Below the pieces are notes generated by a model. The model saw only the letters and a list, made by a program, of their open reading frames with translations. It was not told where the DNA came from and did no database searches. DNA of 60,000 nucleotides from Lineus longissimus (Eukaryota > Nemertea > Pilidiophora > Heteronemertea > Lineidae), in NCBI RefSeq assembly GCF_910592395.1, contig NC_088324.1, positions 14,536,953-14,596,952 on the forward strand. The letters run 5' to 3'. The translations under genes and the position numbers were made by a program. Within the stretch, counting starts at the first letter, position 1. Each line of letters starts with the position of its first letter. Below, piece after piece: positions 1-10,376 of this stretch.

Positions 1-1082
1 GAAGACCGTGATTTTTTAAAGTCTCACAGCAATTTCACTGGAAACACATGGCCAAAGCCTGATGTTACATGTAATGATGAGGCATGAATTCACGTTATGT
101 AGGAAAAGAACCCACCAAGCTATGAACTGTGAAAAACACACCAAATTTTATCAACTCAGCCTGTAAATCAGTGGGTAAGCCAGCATTGAGTACACCATAA
201 AGATTCTATCAGAGCAATTACTACCTAAATTTCTTTGTCGTAGCCCAGTGAATGTGAACGAATCTGTCATGCCTGTCCTGGCAAATTTGAAGGGTTTTGA
301 TTGTGATGTCTGATGTTTATGATTATGATAAACCCAAAGTGGGGATCTTTCAATGTCTCTCGGTATCTGATATCACAAATTATGATAGTGAGCAAGGATA
401 ACGGGGACGGGATAAGGACTGGAAAGAATGGATAGAGAAGACAAGACAAATTCCTTTCATTGGCCAATGAGTTCATCAAAAGTCCATCACATCGTTTTCA
501 GAGAGTCTCTTCATACAATACATGTCAAATGTCCCACTGGCAACAAATTTATTGAAACTTTTCTACATGTACATGTAGGGCCACGCCTAGGCCTTGGGGT
601 GAATGTTATTTTGGTAAGGTGGCCCACCAGTACATGTACATTGTACTTTGAATGTGTGACCTGCGAAATGAAAAGGTCTGCAGAACCACTAGTGTTATTT
701 TACAAAACCATTCTGACCATATTCTGAAGTCAGCCCAAGTATGATTGACATATTTTGAAGTCCAACAGGTCCCCCGGAATGACGACACGTTATTCTGAAC
801 ACAATAGCCCGTAACAACATTGACTCTTACTAAAATATTCATAATCATATTAGCGTGCTTTCGTCCAAAGATTATTTTCTCAACGGCATTAATGAATGAT
901 CCACACATCATACATATTAATAAAATATAAAGTTGATTATTATGGGAGTGCTTCCCTACAATGGAATACAATTTGTGAACAGCTTAAATCAGTCATAGCT
1001 ATTGCAACGTTATAGATACTTTTGCAGGGCTATCCAATTGCTGTTGTTCCAACAATGACTAAATTCATTCTTCAAATCTTAC
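1..1082 (-). other. intron downstream of the KIF14-like exon; no exon seen
   Basis: On the minus strand this follows the splice donor of the kinesin exon, so it should be the first part of the next intron. I looked for the continuation of a kinesin motor domain (strand after the first beta strand, P-loop) and found none; the next coding exon must lie beyond the left edge. Short open frames here have no recognisable content. A perfect 16-bp palindrome, CTACATGTACATGTAG, sits at 563-578; related TACATGTA words recur elsewhere in the window (for example near 28560). Confidence 0.5.
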
Positions 1083-1663
1083 CTCTTACTGAATGGGCGA
1101 ACCCGTACCGCAACCGTCACACCGCAACTATCCCCATGAAAATCATCCGGGTACAACATCGACGTACTTCTCCGGATCGAGTCCTTAGATTTTCGGTTCG
1201 GTGTCTCATGAGTTTGAACAGATTTGAAACATTCTGGCGTTCCTGTTCCCTGCCCATTTTGTCCCAGGCGCCGTTGCGATGTCATCATTTGATTCCTGCT
1301 TGGTATCGCACTGCTAGGTCCTGATGGGAAACTCTTAGTCCTTCGAGATTTTGGGGAGTTTCTGGCACTCGTGTTCCCAATTTCTAGTGATGACGTTTCT
1401 TCAGTGATCGGATCACAGTTGGAAATGTTTGTGTCTTCTACTAAGATTCCACGAGAGTCATTTAAAGTTTGTTTTATTTTTGCAACTTTCTGTGTTCCAC
1501 CGAAAGAAGTTTCGATAATGTTTGGGTTGAATGATACAGATCTCGATGAAGTAGTTCTCGGGTTCAGAGCTCTGGTTTTCGTCTGTCGATTTTCACGCTC
1601 AGTTGTTCCACAAGGAAGCACCGACGTGCTGCAGTGTGTCCGCGACCGTTTGAATTCACTCAT
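1083..1663 (-). CDS. KIF14-like: KIF14-like kinesin, first coding exon (partial)
   Basis: Codons 1-193 plus two bases of a plus-end-type kinesin motor protein. Residues 182-194 read VTVAVRVRPFSKR, the first beta strand of a kinesin motor domain; the form with KR after RPF is closest to the KIF14 branch of kinesin-3, which acts in the spindle midzone and cytokinesis and is unusual in having a long extension before the motor. Here that extension is about 180 residues, Ser/Thr/Arg-rich and without predicted domains, with a basic Ser/Pro segment at about 101-123. The start is well fixed: an in-frame TAG lies nine bases upstream of the ATG at 1663, in the same exon, whose acceptor (pyrimidine tract then CAG) places the exon start at 1687. 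The donor is AG/GTAAGA at 1082-1081, phase 2. The P-loop and the rest of the motor are outside the window. Family call is inference from one strand plus architecture; another kinesin-3 is possible. Confidence 0.75.
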
Positions 1664-1687
1664 AATGGACTATTGCTCCAGTTTATC
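1664..1687 (-). other. 5' UTR part of the kinesin coding exon
   Basis: Minus-strand sequence between a good acceptor (TTTCTACTTTCAG ending at 1688) and the ATG at 1663. It contains an in-frame TAG, so translation cannot enter from an upstream exon in this frame and the upstream exon or exons are non-coding. Confidence 0.6.
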
Positions 1688-2683
1688 CTGAAAGTAGAAA
1701 GAAACCCTCGACTGTTAGAGGATGGTCACTGCATTGAATAAGCACAACCCTTAAAATAGTAAAATGCTTAACAAATTCTCTGGTTATTACACTTCATACT
1801 CTACGATTGAATCTTCGGACAAGTAAGAAAAGTAAGCAGGAAGCCTAGGTATGAAGGCCAAGAAGAAACGTAAACATACACATTTAGGGCCTACATTTAC
1901 AGACAAATTATCTTACAATGTTCAAACTCTAATAAGCCTAACTAAACAAGCCTATTGATCTTTACAGTAGAGCACATTACAAAGGTTTTGTTTGTGAAGT
2001 AGATTTGGAATGAATTTCGAGAGGCTTAGGAACTGGTATTCTTGAGGGAATGTCAACAGTACTGGTGGTATACAGCTCTTGTGACATCATACATGTCATA
2101 GCTTGGGTTCCTAATCCTGAAGTGGAAAGTGGACTTTTGTCAGCTGTCTTTAGTTGAACATGTCATATATGAGATAAATTAACGAGGGTCTGTCAGATGA
2201 GACTAAGCTGTGGTCCCTTAAAATAGTACCCGAGTGAGTGTCTATTTGTAGATTTGTAGTATAGCATACCAGGACATGTAACAGTGAGTATGAATGGTTA
2301 TGGTAGTCAGTACTGATACGGTTGGGTGTACCCCGTAGTCACCTCAGGTACGGTTACCTCAGGTGCGGTTAACCGTAGTACCTGAGGTGACTACACCCAG
2401 TAGCAGTAGTCACCTAACCGTATCTAAGGTGACTACCTGGTACACCCACCAAAAGGTAAACCCCGTAGGCATAGTTACCTCTGGCTCAGCTCAGCCCAGG
2501 CCAAAATTGAATACTGTTAGTGAATTACGACAGCGTCAGCGTGCAGTATTGTGTAGATGATTATGAATGATGTAGGCCTATTGATGACAATTTAACAGTC
2601 ATTCACTCTCATTGGGAACGGTCCCCTCACCATACATACTAAATAACATACAAACATGACACAGTACAAACTAACTTGCTTAC
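1688..2683 (-). other. 5' UTR intron of the kinesin gene
   Basis: Lies between the acceptor at 1688 and a candidate donor at 2683-2682. No coding potential was recognised. It contains the hairpin annotated at 2323-2400 and otherwise looks like unique AT-rich intron. Confidence 0.35.
2323..2400. repeat. inverted repeat (hairpin) built on CACCTCAGGTAC
   Basis: Left arm GTAGTCACCTCAGGTACGGT (2335-2354) pairs with right arm 2371-2394 with a short extra GT; the flanks GGGTGTA and TACACCC extend the stem. Further partial copies of the same words (AGTCACCT, AGGTGACTA, ACCGTA) continue to about 2480, so this is a small patch of scrambled direct and inverted repeats. No family recognised. Confidence 0.6.
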
Positions 2684-2860
2684 CGGTTATTCATCAACAA
2701 CTAGCCTCGCCCACATGCACGCTCGTCACTAGAGCACTATGTCCACTATGTCTTGGCCTATGAGACAGCCAGAGGCAGAGAGTGAGATACAGTCTACTCT
2801 AGAGACACTCACACTCACAGAGTGATTTGACACTGACAAACTAAACTGTAAGAAATACGA
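2684..2860 (-). other. possible non-coding first exon of the kinesin gene
   Basis: On the minus strand, sequence running leftward from about 2860 ends in a fair donor, CCG/GTAAGC (GT at 2683-2682), correctly oriented to join the acceptor at 1688. Neither a transcription start nor a TATA box can be placed; the right-hand boundary is arbitrary. Pure inference from donor quality and gene order. Confidence 0.25.
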
Positions 2861-3144
2861 TCACAGAAAAAGCGTGTAGGTCTTCCTCGAACGTAATGAT
2901 CGGTCGAATAAAAGTATGTAGTAGTTGAAGTATCTATCAATCTTCAAAACACCAGTCTTTGATAACTTTAATACCAGTATAAAGCACAATTTAGTGAGTT
3001 AATGTCGACACAATGTTTTGAAAATATTCCCACTGTCCACCATTTTGAACGCTACAGAATGATTGGTTGGGGAAGTCATGTGACTTTGAATGGAATTGCA
3101 GGAATCGCTCCCTCACATTTTCGCCCCCAGTCGTTCCCCCGGAC

Positions 3145-3424
3145 GCGAGGTTTTTTTTACAGGTAGGTTCGTACCATTGTGTACATTGACAGCCAATCAG
3201 AGCTCAGTAACTTCATCTGACGTCATCAAGTAAGAAACGCACGTGTTGTTAGTCAGTAAACAAGATCAGCGATGCACATTGACAAATGGTGCGAGTTCGA
3301 ATCTCGGAAGGACCCAAAAACTTATGCATTTTTTGTTTTTATTGCTTTTTTTTCATTTACTTAATTATTTAATAATAAATTAAATGTACACAATGGTACG
3401 AACCTACCTGTAAAAGAAACTCGC
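3145..3424. mobile_element. non-autonomous TIR element with perfect 33-bp inverted ends
   Basis: TTTTACAGGTAGGTTCGTAC and the 13 bases after it at 3155-3187 are repeated as a perfect reverse complement at 3383-3415 (33 of 33). The similarity extends imperfectly outward through GCGAG on both sides, giving an element of about 280 bp. There is no open reading frame, so this is MITE-like. The interior has GCGAGTTCGAATCTCG at about 3292-3307, which resembles a tRNA T-arm/B-box, but I could not find a matching tRNA body. Each inverted end contains a pyrimidine run, CAG and GTAGGT. Confidence 0.75.
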
Positions 3425-3555
3425 TGCCGAGAGATTTGCACAGTGTAAGATAAACCACAGATTAAACCAGGTTTATGCTTTACTTGGTGAATGACAGATC
3501 TGAGGGAGTATTTCAAAACAGTTTTTTTTCGCGCAGTTCTTTCATAAAGTCATTT

Positions 3556-3677
3556 AAAGTTCTTAACTACGCCATCGCCATCTTCAGGGCAAGGGAGGAA
3601 CTGAAACGATCAAACGGAATTTTCACGGTCCTTTCAGTTAATCCCTTGCCCTGAAGATGGCGATGGCGTAGTTCTTT
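3556..3677. mobile_element. foldback element P, copy 1
   Basis: About 122 bp, nearly all self-complementary: the left arm with CTACGCCATCGCCATCTTCA is mirrored by TGAAGATGGCGATGGCGTAG at the right end, arms over 40 bp with few mismatches, small loop. No coding capacity. A fragment resembling the right end of another copy sits immediately upstream (about 3534-3553). Closely similar copies are at 4613-4734 and 4748-4869. Confidence 0.8.
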
Positions 3678-3784
3678 GATGAAGTGATCTAATGAATTTT
3701 GAATTTGAATGAATGAATTTTATTACTCAGACCTTAATAAAAGGTACAAGAGTACCAAAAGATAACATAATAACATGTGGAGTG

Positions 3785-4598
3785 TGCCGCCCGGCAGGTG
3801 CTGCCATCTGGCCGTACGCTGTGAAAGTTGAATGAAGCTTTCCAATCTTCGGCCAGATGGCAGCACCTGCCGGGTGGCAACTCGCCACATACAAACATTC
3901 ATACAGTCATTTCCGTGCTTCCTGTTTTCAAAGTTTAGGTTTTAATCACGAAAGTTACGTATTTCATCGAGTCCAACACTCATGAAATGAAGAAATTCGC
4001 CCAATAGGCATAGAAATGTGGTTTTGAGTTAAAAGTGAGACTTCGTTACCGGCAGGTGCTGCTACCTGGCCGTAAGCTTGGAAACTTGGATGCAGAATAC
4101 ACAAACTGAATAGTACTATGCTATTGTAGGTAACGTGTTGCCGCCGGCAGGTGCTGCCATCTGGCCGTAGGCTGTGAAAGTTGGATGTAGCTTTCCCAAT
4201 CTTCGGCCAGATGGCAGCACCTGCCGGGTGGCAACAAGCCACATACAAACATTCAAACAGTCATTTCCGTGCTTCCTGTTTTCAAAGTTTAGGTTTTAAT
4301 CACGAAGTTACGTATTTCATCGAGTCCAACACTCATGAAATGAAGACATTCGCCCAATAGGCATAGAAATGTGGTTTTGAGTAAAAAGTGAGACTTCGTT
4401 ACCGGCAGGTGCTGCCACCTGGCCGTAGGCTGGGAAACTTGGATGCAGAATACACCAAACTGAATAGTACTATGCTAGTGTAGGTAACGTAACATATGTT
4501 GCCACCGGCAGGTGCTGCCATCTGGCCGTAGGCTGTGAAAGTTGGATGCAGCTTTTCCCTTCGGCCAGATGGCAGCACCTGCCGGGTGGCAACTGGCC
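3785..4598. repeat. tandem duplication carrying three copies of foldback element Q
   Basis: Hairpins at 3785-3880, 4137-4234 and 4499-4593 share arms CGGCAGGTGCTGCCATCTGG and its complement. The segments 3887-4240 and 4241-4598 are near-identical direct repeats of about 355 bp, so most of this block is a two-copy tandem duplication whose units each end in a hairpin. Single-arm versions (4049-4088, 4399-4437) occur inside each unit. The Pro/Gly/Ala-like frames across it are artefacts of the repeat. Confidence 0.8.
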
Positions 4599-4612
4599 AC
4601 ATACAAACATTT

Positions 4613-4734
4613 AAAGTTCTTAACTACGCCATCGCCATCTTCAGGGCAAAGGAGGAACTGAAACGACCAAACGGAATTTTCACGGTCCTTTCAGTTAATC
4701 CCTTGCCCTGAAGATGGCGATGGCGTAGTTCTTT
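4613..4734. mobile_element. foldback element P, copy 2
   Basis: Same 122-bp hairpin as at 3556-3677, with only a few differences. It directly follows the foldback Q array and is separated from copy 3 by only 13 bases. Confidence 0.8.
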
Positions 4735-4747
4735 GATGAAGTGATCT

Positions 4748-4869
4748 AAAGTTCTTAACTACGCCATCGCCATCTTCAGGGCAAGGTAGTAACTGAAAAG
4801 ACCAAACAGTATTTTCACGGTATTTTCAGTTTCAACCTTGCCCTCAAGATGGCGATGGCGTAGTTCTTT
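4748..4869. mobile_element. foldback element P, copy 3
   Basis: Third copy of the same hairpin, more diverged in its loop (GACCAAACAGTATTTTCACG). It sits head-to-tail with copy 2, suggesting tandem duplication or nested insertion at one target. Confidence 0.8.
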
Positions 4870-5070
4870 CATGAAGTCAATAAGACTCCGATAACCAGCT
4901 CAAAGAGGGGGGATTGGGGCCACGTTGATCTACGTGGTTCGGCGCCGAAGGTGTTAGAAGTATATCAGAGAAGATGTCATAGTATATATATCAAAGAAAT
5001 TCCTCATATATCTAGATTTGAAAAGTAACATTGTCTTGATAAATTAAATGATTCATTTGATGTGATATTC

Positions 5071-5959
5071 CTGATTTGGCCTGGCTGTGACTGCCTCATC
5101 TCTCTCATCATGTTGTCAGCACGGTGGAGCAGCCAGGACTGATTTGGCCTGGCTGTGACTGTCTCATCACTCTCATCATGTTGTCAACACGGTGGAGCAG
5201 CCAAGTGTGATTTGGCCTGGCTGTGACTGTCTCATCTCTCTCACCATTTTGACAAATTGGCAGAGCAGCCAACAAAACTGATGTGGCCTGGTTGTGACTG
5301 TCTCATCTCTCTCATTATGTTGCCAACACGGTGGAGCAGCAAATACTGATTTGAACTGGCTGTGACCGTCTCATCTCTCTCACCATATTGTCAACACGGT
5401 GGTGCAGCCAGGACTGATTCGGCCTGGCTGTAACTGCCTCGTCTCTCTCACCATGTTGACAACTTGGCAGAGCAGCCAAGACTGATTTGGCCTGCCTGTG
5501 ACTGTCTCATCTCTCTCATTCATGTTGTCAACACGGTGGAGCAGCCAGGACTGATTTGGCCTGGCTATGACTGTCTCATCTCTCTCATCATATTGTCAAC
5601 ACGGTGGTGCAGCCAGGACTGATTCGGCCTGGCTGTGACTGCCTCATCTCTCTCACCATGTTGACAACTTGGCAGAGCAGCCAGGACTGATTTGGCCTGT
5701 CTGTGACTGTCTCATCTCTCTCATCATGTTGTCAACACGGTGGAGCAGCCAGGACTGATTTGGCCTGGCTGTGACTGTCTCATCTCTCTCATCATATTGT
5801 CAACACGGTGGTGCAGCCAGGACTGATTCGGCCTGGCTGTGACTGCCTCATCTCTCTCACCATGTTGACAACTTGGCAGAGCAGCCAAGACTGAGTTGGC
5901 CTGGCTGTGACTCTCTCATCTCTCTCATTATATTGTCAGCACGGTGGAGCAGCCAGGAC
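5071..5959 (+). repeat. 68-bp minisatellite, 13 copies, higher-order trimer
   Basis: Units start near 5071, 5139, 5207, 5278, 5346, 5414, 5482, 5551, 5619, 5687, 5755, 5823 and 5891; nearly all spacings are 68 bp. The core is TTGGCCTGGCTGTGACTGTC followed by a CATCTCTCTCA stretch and an ACACGGTGGAGCAGCCAGGA end. Units fall into three types: A (ACAACTTGGCAGAGCAGCCA end), B (GGTGGAGCAGCC) and C (GGTGGTGCAGCC). From 5207 they follow A-B-C repeatedly, a 204-bp higher-order repeat that is most homogeneous at the right. No long open frame crosses the array. Confidence 0.9.
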
Positions 5960-6569
5960 TGTCAAACAGCAGTGTAAGCTCACTAGTGCTTACATAATAG
6001 TATAAAACTAAAATAATAATAATAATGATAATGATAATATATCACCATCATTGGATGCCACGAGATTTACCGTCATCGGATGCGCATCCGATATGCCACG
6101 AGATTTGCAGTTCTTCAAAGGTTTCAGAGATACGACCAATGCATGCGAGCAGCATCGTCAGAACCCCAAACCGCCCTCTCGATCATATCATTACCATGCC
6201 ACTAGAATGGCAGCGCTCACGGACTCCAGTATATCGATCACCGGACCTTAGACAACCCAATTTTCATTTGACTAATATACACAGTAAGGTCCCTGGATCA
6301 TGTCAGATTCACCACTAAATATATTCCTCCTACAAGCGTGAATCATTTCGACGTGCTGTGAGATGTGAGAGACCCCTATTGACAACTTCGTATAACTTTA
6401 TCTTGCCTGCCTAGCTGCTGCCTATATTGTCCCTTTAAAGAAAACCCCTGAACCCAAACTTTGAAACTGAAGTACACACTGATGGTGTATGCCAGGCGTT
6501 CGAGCACTCTTGAGGATGGTTCAACACCCAAATCTGCGGCTGGAATCTCCCCTACGAAAAAGATCTCAG
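5960..6569. other. non-coding spacer with short ATR microsatellite
   Basis: Unique sequence apart from an AATAATAATAATGATAATGA stretch near 6012. The open frames at about 6025-6318 have no recognisable domain, splice context or codon bias. Nothing else seen. Confidence 0.5.
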
Positions 6570-6724
6570 ATTCACCATGGTAAAATTGGCGTTTACCATG
6601 CTCACCATGGTGAATTCAGCATTCACCATGGTGAAATCAGAGTTAACCATTCTCATCATGGTGAATGTAAAATTTACCATGCCCACCATGGTAAAATATT
6701 TCATCGTCCCAATTCACCATGGTA
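6570..6724. repeat. CCATGG-rich palindromic minisatellite
   Basis: Six TTCACCATGG-type palindromes (one variant, CATCATGG) in about 155 bp, with a unit of about 51 bp: two palindromes separated by GTTTACCATG-like spacers. The plus frame gives a His-Gly repeat (IHHGK / IHHGE), but with no splice sites or homology I treat it as a repeat, not a gene. Confidence 0.65.
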
Positions 6725-6979
6725 TAGTACTGGCTCCGCATCACTAATTGATCAATCAGCTTAGATCGCATAGAAAACGACCCCAAAAACGACCCCAAAA
6801 ACTTTTGACCCCCCAAACTCTATAATTATCATGATCATGACCTGTCAAAAATTATTACGAATTTATGCCCTGGGTAAGGTCTTTCTGCTCTGCAAATATT
6901 AGGTTCGAGTGAGATATTGGGAAAAAGTTATGGCAGTTGATGTCTTTTCTAAAGGAAAATGGCTTAAAATCTATTAGTT

Positions 6980-7204
6980 GTATGTACCCTTGTAGTAGAG
7001 GCGTTGCGAGGAACGAAATCAGCGCCTCTAGTGTCAAGATTGGCCCCATGTGTGGTCGCAGCCAATCAAATCCATTGTTATCATAAGTTACAACATGGCG
7101 CTCGCGGTTGGTTCTGGGGCACACTCTCTCACGTAAAACACTGCTTGTGTCCGATCTAAGGGATATTTACAAATTTTCTTTGCATTTTATGGATTTAGTA
7201 GATC
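6980..7204 (+). promoter_or_regulatory. probable promoter and 5' UTR of gene A
   Basis: Upstream of a strong ATG. CCAAT at 7062-7066 and an inverted copy (ATTGG) at 7039-7043 are 23 bp apart, as in NF-Y-type promoters; no TATA box is apparent at a suitable distance. A transcription start between about 7090 and 7160 is inferred. Confidence 0.4.
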
Positions 7205-7280
7205 ATGGCTACGTGGCAAGGCCCTGGGTTTGATGTGGAAGAGCCTAAATGTCGCATAGAAGGCTGGATAAATGTCTGGG
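7205..7280 (+). CDS. gene A, first coding exon
   Basis: ATG with A at -3 and G at +4; 25 codons plus one base then G/GTAAGA, phase 1. It begins MATWQGPGFDVEEPKC and ends IEGWINVW. An EGW-hydrophobic start is reminiscent of the first strand of PH domains, but this is weak evidence. The single leftover G combines with AT at the start of the exon at 15133 to give Asp, keeping the frame open. No family recognised. An extra exon in the 7.8-kb intron cannot be excluded. Confidence 0.55.
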
Positions 7281-7639
7281 GTAAGACCAGTTTCTCAACC
7301 GCTAATGTGCTTTATGTGAAAATGTACAGTGTACATTTGCATTGCAGTTCTTTATGTGTTGACCAGGTGTCTACTTCGTATACTCCTTATCGCATTGTTC
7401 ATGTTTTCTCCATCATTGCTTTGAATAAATGATGCATTTATACTAAAGCCAGATTTTAAGAGGATATTTTGCAATTGCCGATTACTACCTACTTTATTAT
7501 TCTTTGTAAATATCTGTTTTTAATCTCTGTCGGCTAGACTGGAAAGTAAACTTCATTTGGCTGCAAGGTCATTTGCCTGCTCCTCCCTTTGCATGGCATG
7601 GACCCTTGCAGTGTGACTACACGTTGTTGAGACGGCATT

Positions 7640-7880
7640 ATTTCTGAGTTGATATAATGCTGTGCAGCTCAGGACTGGAGTCTGTAGCCCAGCAGTGCGA
7701 GTGAGGCGGTATACCTGAAGTGTCGACTATACCAGTAGTGGTAATGTACACTCTCAAAGCCTTTGGTAATTTCTGCATTAAGATATGGAGATCACAGCAG
7801 TTGGGTGTCTTGCCCAAGAACACAGCAGAGGTTATGCAGTACCCAAAGTCATAAAGCCCATCATGACAGTACATTATGTG
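7640..7880 (-). repeat. SINE-like sequence (minus orientation)
   Basis: Read on the minus strand it contains TGTTCTTGGGCAAGACACCC followed by AACTGCTGTGATCTCCATAT, a block typical of the body/tail of tRNA-derived SINEs in many animals (established pattern, recalled not searched). The upstream tRNA-like head is not clearly preserved. Confidence 0.4.
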
Positions 7881-10259
7881 GAATTACATTTTGAAATCGA
7901 AAGTGCATGTTAGTGATGTTTGTTGTTGTTCTATGACTGAGTCGAGCTCAGCAATCGAAGTGAATCAAAGTCACCAATCTGCTAGTACTAACTAAATCAG
8001 TCAAGCAAATTGCAATGTTGGCCAGATCACAATTACTGTAATTAGAATCAATCAATCAATCATGGGTCAATTAAATCATTGTGTTACACTAGTCACTATT
8101 TGAACAATAAACAAACAAATGCATTTAATCACATACTGTACTGACTACAGGTAACAGAATTGCATTTTAGAATTGTGGCTGCAGGATGCTGAAGGATGTC
8201 TTGGTTTAAATCGAATTAGATGTCGCTTGTCACTTCACCATCATAACTTCAGCTATTCAGGACAGTCATTTATACATATAATTGCCTCCCAGTTTCACAC
8301 TATGAAGGCTAGAATTAAACCAGTTTGTCAAGAGGTGTAGAATTTAGGACTCAATTGCTTGTGTGATCTTCATCATATACCAAGTTACCGATCTGTGCCA
8401 CCCACCTTAAGGTAATCTTGAGGTGGTGACTCTTTGTTGCCTAAGCTGGTGTAACCAGATGAGTCATCATGGGCAAGGACAGAAGACTGTGTTCATGATA
8501 TTGAAAGAACAGGAAAATGCTCAATTCTCTGCAGATTGCATGTATTGAAAGACTTGTCATGACCATGTGTTGAATTGTTGGGTGCTTGCATGGAATGCGG
8601 TCCAAGCTGTAGAATGGACTGGGATTCGTCATCACTGAATATGTGTCCCAGCTTTGGGTGTCCTAATTTGATCATAGTCAAGACATACTAAAAATTCACC
8701 ATGCTGTCTGCTTCCAGTGTCTCAAGGCATTTCAGGGGGAACCCTTTTACGTATTCGTGCATTCTGGTTTGACCCCTGACCCTTTCATTGTCTCTTTCAC
8801 AGCCTCAAGTACATATATGTATGTTCACATTGTGGGGAAAAATTCTTTATATTTCTTTTGTTGCAACTTAGAGCATGGAATTTTAAACGTCCTGCTGAGA
8901 ACTAAATGTGTTTGCACTTCATTTCATGACTTGACTCGTTACAAAATAATGGTATGCTCATTGCATGCATGCATTGTAGTGAATGTTATTATCATTTTAG
9001 AGACTTCATCATTTTCTGATTCTCTGGCCTGTATGTGCTAACTGCATCTGGTACAGTTTGTTGTAAACTGCAGTGGTATGCACATGCTTTTGTTGTGCTT
9101 ATACTCAAAGTACATTGTGACATCAAATGTTTAGTTCATCAAGTACTCTACAAATTAATTTCTTTGTTAATATTGGATTCTTGTGCCAGATGGAGGGTGG
9201 GACACTACTGGTGAAGCATGCATTTGAAAGTTTTAACGTTCTCATCGAGTTGAAGATGATGATACTGGCTATTACCGCTCTAGTGCCAAGCAAGACCTTC
9301 TTTGCCATATTTCACAAATGTTGTTGTATCCATCAATGCATTGATTGTTGAGTGTAAACTACTGCATTTCTGGTCATCGCTGGCGCTGCATTGTACTTGT
9401 GCAAGTAACTGCACCAGCCTTTTTCTCACACATGCGGCTGTTACATTGTGTAACCAATGCACCAGATAGTGTACAATCTGTTGTGAGCGCTGTTTTTGTT
9501 ACAGGTGTGTGGATAGGTGTATTTGCCGGACACAGCTCGCTAATTGCCAAACAAGTGTTCATGCTGAGTCACCTGTGGACAAAATGACTCAAGATGGTCC
9601 TTGCATGTACCTACCAATGACCTTCACATCCATGCTACATATTTGTGGTCAATGACTCATAATGATCGAGTTTGCTGACCCCAGAATCTCATAATATTTG
9701 ACATGTGTCAGATTCTCCTAGTTTCCATTTTTGAACCCATCTTTCTGAAAATTGCACTGATTTTTTGGTATTTCTAAGGCTGCACATCTGTGGGTAAAAT
9801 GAATGCGGACTGGATTTGGGATTTGTTGTAGGTTGTAGCATTGATCGATTCTTGTTGTTCAGATGGGCAATCATCACCATAGCAAATGTAAATGAGAATT
9901 TTTTGCGATAGTTTGATCATAGGTTGTTTGCGGGACTCTTTATTGAATTTGTTCTACCAATCAGACTGTTGGCTGCTTTACCATTGAGTGTAACACAAAC
10001 AGCTTTCATATTTTACTCTTGAAAGTGAAAATCAATCAAGTGGTTCAATATCATGATTGATGAGGAAAGGATTAGATTGATTTTGACTCCATAGTCGCCC
10101 TGTGTATGAGGTGGAAAACAAGTGAGAAAGTACATTTGGGCTTGGGCTGTAAGAATACAGTGCACACTACATTCTCAGGCAAAACAACAATCACTCACTT
10201 AAATTTTTTTTCATTTTAAAAAAAACTAAAAAACACTATTTTGATAAGGCACATGCATG

Positions 10260-10376
10260 ATCGTTCAGGAGGAGGGTACCAACTTTTTTAATCAATTCTT
10301 CGGGGAGGTGGCGCTTTGAGCGTGGTGCTACCACGGAAAGGCGCCCTATAAGTGTAGAATTCATTCATTCATTCAA
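10260..10376 (+). repeat. SINE 3'-end-like fragment
   Basis: GGTGGCGCTTTGAGCGTGGT followed by AAGGCGCCCTATAAGTGTAG and an ATTC microsatellite tail. GCGCCCTATAA followed by a short tandem tail is a common 3' terminus of invertebrate SINEs. No head recognised. Confidence 0.45.

Noticed and set aside
3964-4602. Minus-strand open frames with repeated Ala/Gly/Thr-rich text
   Set aside because: They are translations of the foldback Q tandem duplication and mirror its repeat structure.
3145-5959. CRISPR array
   Set aside because: Repeats here are inverted hairpins or a contiguous minisatellite without unique spacers, in a eukaryotic genome.
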